Part shown: one piece after another, positions 16,342 through 24,190 of the stretch
Numbering within the stretch: the first letter of the stretch is position 1
How the letters are laid out: each line of letters starts with the position of its first letter
From: an uncultured Prevotellaceae bacterium
Lineage (GTDB): Bacteria; Bacteroidota; Bacteroidia; Bacteroidales; Bacteroidaceae
Assembly (NCBI GenBank): GCA_900543815.1
Contig: UQST01000004.1
Span: 72,484-136,483, forward strand
Reading direction: 5' to 3'
Length of the DNA: 64,000 nucleotides
Translations under genes and position numbers: made by a program
The notes under the pieces: generated by a model
What the model was told of the DNA's origin: nothing
The model's input: the letters and a program-made list of their open reading frames with translations, nothing else
Database searches by the model: none

Positions 16342-16761
16342 TCAAATCTGCCACCACTTCTTCTTGGGCTTCTCGGGTGCCATGCTGTACTCTTCGCGCA
16401 TGATGTCTTCGTAGCTCTTGCGCTCTGTTATCATGCGGTAGATGGTGCCCCAGTCGGGCAGTCCGCCCACGTTACGGTCGTCTATCCACATATCTACCTT
16501 TAGTTTTCGGCTGAAGTGGCGGTTCTTCTCCACATCCTCTTCGGGGAAATCCTTGTTCACAGCGTAGAACTCCACGCCCCTCATGCGGCACCACTCCACA
16601 GCCTCGTCGAGCAGTTCGCCCTCGCGCACGCTCCATAGGATGAGCTTGTGATGGTCCTGTATGAGCATCTTCAGAGTCTGTATGGCAAAGGGAATCTCGT
16701 TGCCGATCTTCGGATAGCGGTGCTCTACTATCGTTCCGTCAAAATCTACTGCTATTGTCAT
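16342..16761 (-). CDS. HAD-superfamily hydrolase (BT0820-like)
   Basis: 139 residues from ATG 16761; an upstream in-frame TTG would add five residues but sits at the predicted transcription start (TACCTTTG at 16791-16798). The HAD nucleophile motif is VDFDGT (D6, D8), motif II lies in ILWSVREGE, and the final acidic motif is WIDDRN (MWIDDRNVGG). The short length means no cap domain of note. Members of this Bacteroides family are small phosphatases of unknown substrate. The tail PEKPKKKWWQI is basic and aromatic. No operon partner. Confidence 0.85.
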   Translation of the reverse strand: MTIAVDFDGTIVEHRYPKIGNEIPFAIQTLKMLIQDHHKLILWSVREGELLDEAVEWCRMRGVEFYAVNKDFPEEDVEKNRHFSRKLKVDMWIDDRNVGGLPDWGTIYRMITERKSYEDIMREEYSMAPEKPKKKWWQI

Positions 16762-16790
16762 CTTGTTCCTAAGCAAATTGTTTCACCTTG

Positions 16791-16798
16791 CAAAGGTA
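16791..16798 (-). promoter_or_regulatory. Promoter -7 box for the HAD hydrolase
   Basis: TACCTTTG on the minus strand, 29 bases before ATG 16761. Confidence 0.55.
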
Positions 16799-16900
16799 GT
16801 GGAAATTTCCTTCTCTTCATACACTTGTGTTCAAAAGGTGTGGGCGGGCTGCTTTCCCCGCCGTGAGGGAGGCTGCATCCGCACTTCTCTCTCCCTCTTG

Positions 16901-16932
16901 CTTGCCTGTGTGCAAACTTGTTTGTAACTTTA
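16901..16932 (+). promoter_or_regulatory. Promoter of the U32 gene
   Basis: CTTG (16901-16904), 20 bases, TAACTTTA (16925-16932), one base off TAnnTTTG. This supports a start at 16986 and not the more distal ATG at 16827. Confidence 0.55.
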
Positions 16933-16985
16933 CCCGCCGAAATGCCGCCCTTCGCCCAGAGCATGCCGCGGCACTGAAGACAAGC

Positions 16986-18242
16986 ATGATGAAAAGAGAA
17001 GACTTTGAGATAATGGCTCCCGTGGGGTTGCCCGACTCCCTCTCCGCCGCGCTGCGTGCAGGAGCCGACAGCGTTTACTTTGGCATTGAAAACCTCAACA
17101 TGCGGGCTCACTCGGCCTGCGCCTTCACCATCGACGACCTTCGGCGCATAGCCGCAGAGTGCCGCCGCTGCGGTGTAAAGAGTTATCTGACCGTCAACAC
17201 CATTATCTATGGTGAGGATCTGCCACTCATGCGTCGCATTCTCGACGCGGCTCTCGAGGCAGAGATTACCGCTGTGATAGCCAGCGATGTGGCTGTGATG
17301 ACCTATTGCAGACAGATAGGACTGGAGGTGCACCTAAGCACGCAGCTCAACATATCCAATATCGAGGCTCTGCGCTTCTATGCGCAATTCGCCGACGTGG
17401 CGGTGCTGGCGCGTGAGCTGAACATGAACCAGGTGGAGGAGATACACCGCGGCATCCTGGCCGACAATATCTGCGGACCCGGCGGACAGCCTGTGCGCAT
17501 CGAGATGTTCTGCCACGGAGCCTTGTGCATGGCCATCAGCGGCAAGTGCTACCTCAGTCTGCAGAACACAGGGCACAGTGCCAACCGCGGTGCATGCCTG
17601 CAGCTCTGCCGCCGCGCCTATACGGTGCGCGACCGCGAGACGGGTACGGAGCTCGACATAGACAACAAGTATGTGATGTCGCCCAAGGACCTCAAGACCA
17701 TACGCTTCGTTGACCGCATGATGACAGCGGGTGTGCGCGTGTTCAAGATAGAGGGACGCGCACGCGGGGCAGAGTATGTAGATACCGTGGTGCGCTGCTA
17801 CGACGAGGCCATCAGGGCGGTGCTCGACGGCACCTTCACCGAAGAGCGCAAGGACGAATGGGACTCCCGCCTGGCACGCGTCTTCAACCGTGGCTTCTGG
17901 GACGGCTATTACCAGGGACAGACAATGGGTGAGTGGAACGACCGACCCGGGTCGCGTGCCACCGAGCGCAAGGTATATGTGGGGCGTGGAGTGCGCTACT
18001 ACAGCAAGTTGCAGGTGGCGGAGTTCAAGATAGAGGCCGCCCCCCTGAGTGTGGGCGACCGCATCCTGGTCACCGGCCCCACCACCGGCGCGCTCGAGAC
18101 AGAGGTGAGCGAGATACGCTTCGACCTGCAGCCTGTACCCACTGCAAAGCAGGGACAGCGCGTGAGCATTCCCATCGACCGCAAGGTGAGGGCCAGTGAC
18201 AAGCTCTTCAAACTGGTGCCCGCCGATGAGGCAGAAGGGTAG
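16986..18242 (+). CDS. U32 family peptidase-like protein (TrhP/YegQ group)
   Basis: 418 residues from ATG 16986 (a second ATG follows directly). N-terminal EIMAPVGLPDSLSAALRAGA and ADSVYFG form the start of the TIM-barrel domain; EMFCHGALCMAISGKCYLS is the U32 signature, and cysteines in GACLQLCRRAY complete the expected cysteine set. Proteins of this group, once called collagenases, include TrhP, which is needed for 5-hydroxyuridine in the tRNA wobble position; whether this one does so is inference. A C-terminal beta domain (VGDRILVTGPTTG) is present. No signal peptide, so it is cytoplasmic. Confidence 0.88.
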   Translation: MMKREDFEIMAPVGLPDSLSAALRAGADSVYFGIENLNMRAHSACAFTIDDLRRIAAECRRCGVKSYLTVNTIIYGEDLPLMRRILDAALEAEITAVIASDVAVMTYCRQIGLEVHLSTQLNISNIEALRFYAQFADVAVLARELNMNQVEEIHRGILADNICGPGGQPVRIEMFCHGALCMAISGKCYLSLQNTGHSANRGACLQLCRRAYTVRDRETGTELDIDNKYVMSPKDLKTIRFVDRMMTAGVRVFKIEGRARGAEYVDTVVRCYDEAIRAVLDGTFTEERKDEWDSRLARVFNRGFWDGYYQGQTMGEWNDRPGSRATERKVYVGRGVRYYSKLQVAEFKIEAAPLSVGDRILVTGPTTGALETEVSEIRFDLQPVPTAKQGQRVSIPIDRKVRASDKLFKLVPADEAEG

Positions 18243-18310
18243 AGCCTGCCCTCCCGACCCTGTGGAAACATGCACCCCGGGGCATCCATACACATTCATA
18301 CAATCATGAG

Positions 18311-19270
18311 ATGACAGACCGACGATACTCGATGATGGGGCTTGTGCTCCTGCTGCTCCTCCTGGTGCAGCCTGCCATGGGACATAAGGCGCGCCGCCTG
18401 GGACGTTACGGCATACCCCCCGGCGGCTACAGCGGCATAGCCCCCATGGGTGACGGCCGCTATGCTGTGGTCAACGACCGCGATGCGCAGGCCGGGTTCC
18501 ATGTGTGGCACATACTGATCGACAGCGTGACAGGCAAGTTGCAGAGTGTCACCGACGAGGGTTTCCGCGCCCAGCCCGGCCACCGCGAGCGTGATGCCGA
18601 GGGCGTGGCATACTGCCCCTCGCGCCGCAGCGTCTTGGTGAGCGGTGAGGCTGACAATGCTGTACTGGAGCACCGAGTGGACGGCACGCTCACGGGCAGC
18701 CGGTTGGCTGTCCCACAGGATATAGTGGCGGCGATGGCTCCAAACCGCGGGCTGGAGTCGCTCACCTATGATACCCTGTCGCATCACTTCTGGACGATGA
18801 ACGAGAGTCCGTTCCTCATCGAGAGCCACAGCAGGCGGCTCATGCTCATGCAGTTTGATGACGAGCTGCGCTTCACGGCTTCTTTTCCTTATTATATGGA
18901 GGAGTCCAGGGCCAAGAATGCCGGTCGCGACTATTACCATGGCGTGTCCGACATCACAGCCATGCCCGATGGCAGCCTGCTGGTGCTCGAACGCGAGGCC
19001 CGCATAGCACGCCATTACCAGGGTAGCCGCTGCTGGTGCAGCCTGTTCCGCTTCGTTCCTCACACGGGCGAGAAGCAGTTGGTGGGCCGCTGGAACACAC
19101 GTTTCGGGGTCTTCAATACCCGTTTCTCCAACTACGAAGGCCTCTGTCTGGGCCCACGCTTGCAGGACGGTCGTCTCACGCTGCTCATGCTCACCGACTC
19201 GCAATGCGGCTACGGGCGTGGTCCATGGAGATTGCGTGACCGCCTGCGTGTGGTTGTGCTGGAGCCATGA
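18311..19270 (+). CDS. Secreted esterase-like protein of the phytase-like family
   Basis: 319 residues with an N-terminal hydrophobic segment (MMGLVLLLLLLVQPAMG) that should export it. The rest matches the 'esterase-like activity of phytase' propeller family: GGYSGIAPMGDGRYAVVNDR at the start, DAEGVAYCPSRRSVLVSGE, ESLTYDTLSHHFWTMNESP, and a closing FSNYEGLCLGPRL. These are propeller blades with acidic loops. Activity has been claimed for some relatives; no substrate can be inferred. It follows the U32 gene by 68 bases. Confidence 0.82.
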   Translation: MTDRRYSMMGLVLLLLLLVQPAMGHKARRLGRYGIPPGGYSGIAPMGDGRYAVVNDRDAQAGFHVWHILIDSVTGKLQSVTDEGFRAQPGHRERDAEGVAYCPSRRSVLVSGEADNAVLEHRVDGTLTGSRLAVPQDIVAAMAPNRGLESLTYDTLSHHFWTMNESPFLIESHSRRLMLMQFDDELRFTASFPYYMEESRAKNAGRDYYHGVSDITAMPDGSLLVLEREARIARHYQGSRCWCSLFRFVPHTGEKQLVGRWNTRFGVFNTRFSNYEGLCLGPRLQDGRLTLLMLTDSQCGYGRGPWRLRDRLRVVVLEP

Positions 19271-19340
19271 GCGCTTTACCCTAAATGAGTGATTTTGCTT
19301 CCCGATGTGGCATGGAATGGTGCAAAATGCTGTCCATCTG

Positions 19341-19371
19341 TTGGCAGAACCGACAGAAACCTGTAATTTTG
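19341..19371 (+). promoter_or_regulatory. Promoter of ddh
   Basis: TTG at 19341-19343, 20 bases, TAATTTTG at 19364-19371, 38 bases before ATG 19410. Confidence 0.65.
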
Positions 19372-19409
19372 TCGCTGCAATCAAGATACAACAGACAAAG
19401 AGTAACGCT

Positions 19410-20309
19410 ATGGAAAAGATTAGAGTGGCTATCGTGGGCTATGGCAACATAGGCCAATATGCCCTGCAGGCCCTTCAGGCAGCCCCCGACATGGAGGTGG
19501 CAGGTGTGGTGCGCCGCAATGGTGCCCAGAACAAACCCGCCAGCCTGGCCGACTATCAGGTGGTGAGTGACATCAAGGAGTTGGGTCAGGTGGATGTGGC
19601 AATACTGGCCACGCCCACACGCAGCGTGGAGCAGTATGCCTTGCAGATGCTCTCTATGGGTATCAATACCGTAGATAGTTTCGACATCCACACGCAGATA
19701 GTTGACCTCCGACGCTCCCTCGGCCTGGCTGCCAAGCAGCATGGAGTCGTGAGCATCATCAGTGCGGGCTGGGATCCAGGCTCCGACAGTGTGGTGCGCA
19801 CCCTTATGCAGAGCCTGGCACCAGAGGGCATCACCTACACCAACTTCGGCCCGGGACGCAGCATGGGGCACAGTGTGGCTGTACGTGCCATTGCGGGAGT
19901 ACGCGACGCGCTCTCCATCACCATCCCCCTGGGAACGGGCATCCATCGCCGCATGGTGTATGTGGAACTGGAGGAGGGCGCCGATTTTGCCACTGTGGAA
20001 AAGGCTATCCTCAGTGACCCCTACTTCGTCAATGATGAGACGCACGTCACTCAGGTACCCTGTGTGGCCGACATCAACGATGTGGGCCATGGCGTGAACC
20101 TGGTGCGCAAGGGCGTGAGCGGACAGACCCACAACCAGCACTTCGAGTTCAACATGAGCATCAACAATCCTGCCCTGACGGCGCAGGTGCTGGTCAACGC
20201 GGCGCGTGCCACCATGAAGCAGCAGCCTGGTGCCTACACGATGATAGAGATTCCCGTGATAGATTACCTGCCTGGTGACCGCGAGGAGATCATTCGCCAT
20301 CTGGTCTGA
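19410..20309 (+). CDS. ddh: meso-Diaminopimelate dehydrogenase
   Basis: 299 residues from ATG 19410; the frame is open 35 codons further up but crosses the promoter. The NADPH-binding start is IRVAIVGYGNIGQYALQAL, and the family blocks SAGWDPGSDSVVRTL, NFGPGRSMGHSVAV, THVTQVPCVADINDVGHGVN and NNPALTAQVLVNAARA are all present. The enzyme makes meso-diaminopimelate from tetrahydrodipicolinate in one reductive amination, a shortcut in lysine and peptidoglycan synthesis known in Bacteroidales. Length and motifs are complete. Confidence 0.93.
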   Translation: MEKIRVAIVGYGNIGQYALQALQAAPDMEVAGVVRRNGAQNKPASLADYQVVSDIKELGQVDVAILATPTRSVEQYALQMLSMGINTVDSFDIHTQIVDLRRSLGLAAKQHGVVSIISAGWDPGSDSVVRTLMQSLAPEGITYTNFGPGRSMGHSVAVRAIAGVRDALSITIPLGTGIHRRMVYVELEEGADFATVEKAILSDPYFVNDETHVTQVPCVADINDVGHGVNLVRKGVSGQTHNQHFEFNMSINNPALTAQVLVNAARATMKQQPGAYTMIEIPVIDYLPGDREEIIRHLV

Positions 20310-20391
20310 CCCCGTTTCTGTCCAATCAGGAAAGCGGTGTCCTGGCCAAAGGACTCTGGTTGGTCGGGGCGGATGACGTCCATGAATGAAT

Positions 20392-20437
20392 AGCGGACTG
20401 CAATGCATGTCTTCTTGCATTGCAGTCCGCTTCTTTG
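20392..20437 (+). terminator. Terminator downstream of ddh
   Basis: AGCGGACTGCAATGCA (20392-20407) pairs perfectly with TGCATTGCAGTCCGCT (20416-20431), then TCTTTG. The rest of the 411-base gap before the next gene shows no other structure except its promoter. Confidence 0.82.
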
Positions 20438-20694
20438 TGTATCATGGCGGCAGTTGCATCAGGACGCTTTGGACTTGCGGCGGCAGGTTTGTACTGTGGG
20501 GTGTCTGCTGCATTCCCTTTTGCCGGGGCGTGGGTTTGCCTTCCTTGCCCATGGCGTTCCCTCACTTGGCCAGAGGCAGTGCCGGGATCCCCTTGATGGC
20601 TTGCTGACGGGCCTCCAGTGGGCAGGAAAGTGCGTGGGAGTACTGTAAGGCGTCTTTTTCGGGCCGATGTGTGGCTTGTTCCAGCCAATTTCGC

Positions 20695-20702
20695 TACATT
20701 TG
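20695..20702 (+). promoter_or_regulatory. Promoter -7 box for the ArnT-like gene
   Basis: TACATTTG, 18 bases before ATG 20721; the upstream TTG (20676-20678) is at a short 16-base spacing. Confidence 0.5.
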
Positions 20703-20720
20703 CAAGAAAAGTGACAGACT

Positions 20721-22190
20721 ATGGATATTACACCGCAAAAGATGAGATACCTCTATGTGCTGCTTTTCCTGACGGTCATGATGACGCTTCCCTGGCTGGG
20801 ACTGACGGACTTTCATACCAAAGGAGAGCCACGCGAAGCGATAGTGGCGCAGACGATGCTGGCGCAAGACAACTGGGTGATGCCGCATAACAACGGCGGG
20901 GAGATTGCCTACAAGCCACCCTTCATGCACTGGTGTGTGGCGGCCTGCGGTGCGCTGGCGGGAGGGGTGAACGAGTATGTGGCGCGTTTCCCCAGTGCGC
21001 TGGCTGCCATTGTGCTGGCCTTTGGCGTGTATTTCTTCTACGCCCGCCGCAGGGACGGACGCACGGCGCTTATGACCGCCTTCGTCAGTTTCTCCAGCTT
21101 CGAGATGTTCCGCGCCGCCTATGCCTGCCGCGTGGATATGGTACTCACACTGTGCATAGTGGGGGCGATGCTGCTGCTGGAGCGATGGCAGGAGCATGGA
21201 CGGCGCTTCGGGCTGCCGTGGATGGCCATCCTGCTCATGAGTGCGGGTACGCTCACCAAGGGGCCTGTGGCCATCGTGCTGCCCTGCATGGTGGCATGGG
21301 TGTGTGCCGTGGTGAGGCGCGAGGGCTGGCTTCGCGAGACTTTGCTGATGGCGCTCACGGCCGTCGTGTCGCTGCTCCTGCCCGCACTGTGGTACTATGC
21401 GGCCTACAAGCAACAGGGCGACGCCTTTTTCCAGCTCTTCCTGGAGGAGAACGTATATCGCTTCCTGGGACGCATGTCATACCGCAGCCACGAGAACGGC
21501 ATCTGGTACTACTTCGTGATGCTGCCTGCCGGACTGCTCCCCTGGACGCTCATGCTCGTGCCTGCCATCTTCAGGCGTTGGGACAAGCAGGTCATTGTGG
21601 CGCGCCTCAAAGCCATGGACCGCACCGAGGTGTTCTCGCTTGTGGCGGCTGTGTGCGTCTTTGTCTTCTACTGCATACCGCACAGCAAGCGTGGGGTGTA
21701 CATTATGCCCATGTATCCCTTTGTGGCTTTCTTCATCGCGCAACACCTGTGTGTCAACTATACCCAGCGCTTTGTGCGCCGCCTGTCATCGGCTGTGGCG
21801 GTGCTCTACACGCTGGCCTATGCTGCCGTGCTGCCCTTTGTGCTCAATCCCAAGAGCGACCTCGACACGGCACGCATCATCGAGCAGAAGGTGGGCGATG
21901 CTCCCCTCACCAGTTATGTGGCGGGCAGTGAGCCGGGCAATCCCCTGCATTTCTTCACCATCAACTTCTATCTGAACGACCGCGTGGGGGTGTGGACCGA
22001 CAAGGGTCCTGCATCGCCTTATGGCTACCTCATCATTGGGGAGCGCGACGCAGAGAAGTTCATCCCACGTGACGGCTACGTGTTCCGCTCCGTGGAGCTG
22101 CCTGAGCACCGCAGTTGTGACACGCGTCAGGTGCTTCGCCTATACGAATACAATGTGGCTCCAGAGCGCTGCGGGCCAACTGGGAAATAA
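20721..22190 (+). CDS. ArnT/PMT-type (GT39/GT83) membrane glycosyltransferase
   Basis: 489 residues with about 11-12 membrane segments. After the first segment comes GEPREAIVAQTMLAQDNWVM with the catalytic acidic residue of the first periplasmic loop, then AYKPPFMHW, the GT-C signature of the ArnT group. Such enzymes move a sugar from a polyprenyl phosphate to lipid A, a protein or a glycan on the periplasmic side. The C-terminal domain after the last membrane segment is about 90 residues. The nearby GT2 gene (22773-23711) could make the polyprenyl-phosphate donor, although it is on the other strand. Acceptor unknown. Confidence 0.85.
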   Translation: MDITPQKMRYLYVLLFLTVMMTLPWLGLTDFHTKGEPREAIVAQTMLAQDNWVMPHNNGGEIAYKPPFMHWCVAACGALAGGVNEYVARFPSALAAIVLAFGVYFFYARRRDGRTALMTAFVSFSSFEMFRAAYACRVDMVLTLCIVGAMLLLERWQEHGRRFGLPWMAILLMSAGTLTKGPVAIVLPCMVAWVCAVVRREGWLRETLLMALTAVVSLLLPALWYYAAYKQQGDAFFQLFLEENVYRFLGRMSYRSHENGIWYYFVMLPAGLLPWTLMLVPAIFRRWDKQVIVARLKAMDRTEVFSLVAAVCVFVFYCIPHSKRGVYIMPMYPFVAFFIAQHLCVNYTQRFVRRLSSAVAVLYTLAYAAVLPFVLNPKSDLDTARIIEQKVGDAPLTSYVAGSEPGNPLHFFTINFYLNDRVGVWTDKGPASPYGYLIIGERDAEKFIPRDGYVFRSVELPEHRSCDTRQVLRLYEYNVAPERCGPTGK

Positions 22191-22245
22191 AGCATTCCGG
22201 ATTGGGAACCGGTCTTGCGCGGGGCGCGGGCCGAGCTCCCGGGCT

Positions 22246-22290
22246 CGAGAGGCCGTGGTGTTCTGTGCTGAGCACCGCGGCCTCTCGTTG
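22246..22290 (+). terminator. Terminator after the ArnT-like gene
   Basis: CGAGAGGCCGTGGTG (22246-22260) pairs with CACCGCGGCCTCTCG (22273-22287), followed by TTG. The T tract is weak. Confidence 0.6.
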
Positions 22291-22404
22291 TCTGTATGGG
22301 GCAGCCGGGGGAGTGGGCAGAGGCTTCCCGGCCACACCCGAGGGCGGAAGCCGTGGCCAGAAAGTGGGGAGACAGGCAGAGGGCTGTGTCCTGCCCAGGA
22401 AAAC

Positions 22405-22492
22405 GCAGTGCGGTGCGATGACCGATGCAGCGCGCTGCGATGGCTGATACAGTGCACTGCGATGGCACATGCAGCACGCTGCGATTTGATGG
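22405..22492 (-). repeat. 22-bp palindromic array, locus B (4 units)
   Basis: Units start at 22405, 22427, 22449 and 22471. Cores are GCAGTGCGGTGC, GCAGCGCGCTGC (perfect palindrome), ACAGTGCACTGC and GCAGCACGCTGC. The linkers read GATGGCTGAT, the reverse complement of locus A linkers, so this copy is inverted. It lies between two convergent genes. Confidence 0.88.
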
Positions 22493-22684
22493 GGATAGCA
22501 GAACCGCAGGCAAGGGATGGCTGTGGTGTGGTGCCGCTGGCAAGTTGCGTCCTGGCTCGGACGGCGGAAAAGCAAGCCGGGCATAACGGCAGGCCGGGGT
22601 GCAAGGATGGGAGTGGGGCAGAGCGGAATGTGATGGCTTCTGACTGGAATTGAGGCGGGTAGGGGAAAGGTGGCCATAGCAGAA

Positions 22685-22730
22685 ACCTACGCCCCGCGCT
22701 GCCATCTGTCGGGCAGTGCGGGGCGTAGGT
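22685..22730 (-). terminator. Terminator after the GT2 gene
   Basis: ACCTACGCCCCGC (22685-22697) and GCGGGGCGTAGGT (22718-22730) form a perfect 13-bp stem; on the minus strand TTTCTG follows. Confidence 0.75.
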
Positions 22731-22772
22731 CTTGTCTGTCCCTTTGGCAGGGATGGGTGAGGGCGTTTCGGG

Positions 22773-23711
22773 TCAGGCCTTGTCCTTCTCTCTTCCCACC
22801 TCGTCCATGATGAAGTAGCGTGGGCGGCGCTTCACCTCCTGATACACTTTGCCCACATACTCGCCCACCACGCAGATGGCCAGCAGCAGCATGCCGCCCA
22901 ACAGCCACATCGAAACGAGCAGCGAGGTCCAACCCGCTATGACAAGTCCCATCTTGTGGCGTGTAAGGGCCCAGATGATGACCCCTATGGCCACCAGGAT
23001 GGAGAAGCCTCCTGCCATGCCTATCCAGTGCAGGGGCTTGGCACTCAGGCTGGTGATGCCGTCGATGGCAAGCGCTATCATGCGCGACAGGGGGTACTTG
23101 GTCTCACCCGCCTGGCGCTCGAGGCGGTCGTAGTACTCCGTCTGCTCGTTGAACCCAAGCATGGGCACCATGCCGCGCAGGAAGAGGTTGCGCTCGGGGT
23201 ACGACAGCAGGGCGAGCAGCGCGCGGCGGCTCAGCAGCCTGAAGTCGGCATGGTTGTACACGATGTGGCTGCCCAGCGCGTTCATCACACGATAGAAGGC
23301 CAGGGCGGTGAAGCGCTTGAAGGCAGAGTCGGTGGCACGCTCGTGGCGCACGCCATACACGATGTCGGCCCCCTGGCGGAAGTCTGCCACCATGCGCGGA
23401 ATCACCTCGATGTCATCCTGCAGGTCGGCATCGATGCTGATGATGGCCTCTGCACGGCCGGCCGCAGCCTCCATGCCCGCCCACAGCGCATGCTGGTGTC
23501 CCTCGTTGTGGGCCAGTCGTATGCCCTCCACAAAGGGGTGGCGCTCGTGCATCTGGCATATGAGCTGCCATGTGGCATCGCGGCTCCCGTCGTCGGTGTA
23601 GAGCACTCTCACGTCCTCCTGGGGCATTCGGCCGATGAGGGCGGCCAGTTTCTCGGTGGTGTCAACGAGCACTTCTTGCTCATTGTAGCAGGGAATTACT
23701 AGGTATATCAT
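22773..23711 (-). CDS. GT2 glycosyltransferase, polyprenyl-phosphate type (GtrB/DPM-like)
   Basis: 312 residues from ATG 23711, which overlaps the gtrA-like stop as ATGA; a longer frame exists but would overlap that gene. The GT-A domain has VIPCYNEQEVL, TDDGSRD and the DxD-containing SIDADLQDDIEVIP; two membrane segments follow (GGFSILVAIGVIIWALT and LLVSMWLLGGMLLLAICVVG). This architecture is that of enzymes that place a sugar on undecaprenyl phosphate. Translational coupling to GtrA, a predicted flippase for the product, supports that role. The sugar is not predictable. Confidence 0.9.
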   Translation of the reverse strand: MIYLVIPCYNEQEVLVDTTEKLAALIGRMPQEDVRVLYTDDGSRDATWQLICQMHERHPFVEGIRLAHNEGHQHALWAGMEAAAGRAEAIISIDADLQDDIEVIPRMVADFRQGADIVYGVRHERATDSAFKRFTALAFYRVMNALGSHIVYNHADFRLLSRRALLALLSYPERNLFLRGMVPMLGFNEQTEYYDRLERQAGETKYPLSRMIALAIDGITSLSAKPLHWIGMAGGFSILVAIGVIIWALTRHKMGLVIAGWTSLLVSMWLLGGMLLLAICVVGEYVGKVYQEVKRRPRYFIMDEVGREKDKA

Positions 23712-24109
23712 TGCTCCTCCTTTGTATTCTTGAACACGTATCTTACCATCAGGAAGTTGATGGGTACTGCCACACAATAGACCGGTGCGGGCGCCCAACG
23801 CTCAGGTACGCCCAGCCACAGCATGAAGGCCAGCAGCACCATGTGCAGCAGATAGTTGACCACATGCGCCCCGGCCATGCCCCACAGGCGGGTCCAGGTG
23901 GGCCGCGAGCGGAATGTGACGTAGCTGGTAGCGAGGAAGTTGAACAGGAAACTCAGCAAGTAAGCCGCGCTGTAGGCCACATATACGTTGCACCAAGGCA
24001 GCATCGCCCAGTAGATGAGCCAGTGGAGCAGGGTGGCCAGGCCGCCCACGAGCGCAAAGCGAACCAGTTCGCCCAATGCTTCCTTCCTGTTGTCTCTGTC
24101 CTTGTTCAT
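23708..24109 (-). CDS. GtrA family membrane protein
   Basis: 133 residues with four membrane segments, starting FALVGGLATLLHWLIYWAML and including SFLFNFLATSYVTFR, both typical of GtrA. GtrA proteins are thought to flip polyprenyl-phosphate sugars across the inner membrane. It lies between the LtaS-like gene (81 bases upstream) and the GT2 gene (4-base overlap). Confidence 0.88.
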   Translation of the reverse strand: MNKDRDNRKEALGELVRFALVGGLATLLHWLIYWAMLPWCNVYVAYSAAYLLSFLFNFLATSYVTFRSRPTWTRLWGMAGAHVVNYLLHMVLLAFMLWLGVPERWAPAPVYCVAVPINFLMVRYVFKNTKEEQ

Positions 24110-24190
24110 GCTTTCCTTGTTGTCCGTTTTCTGCTTCTTGGTCTGTTTCCTTGCGCTTCCCTGTCTCTTGGTCCTTGCTTCGGTGCCCCC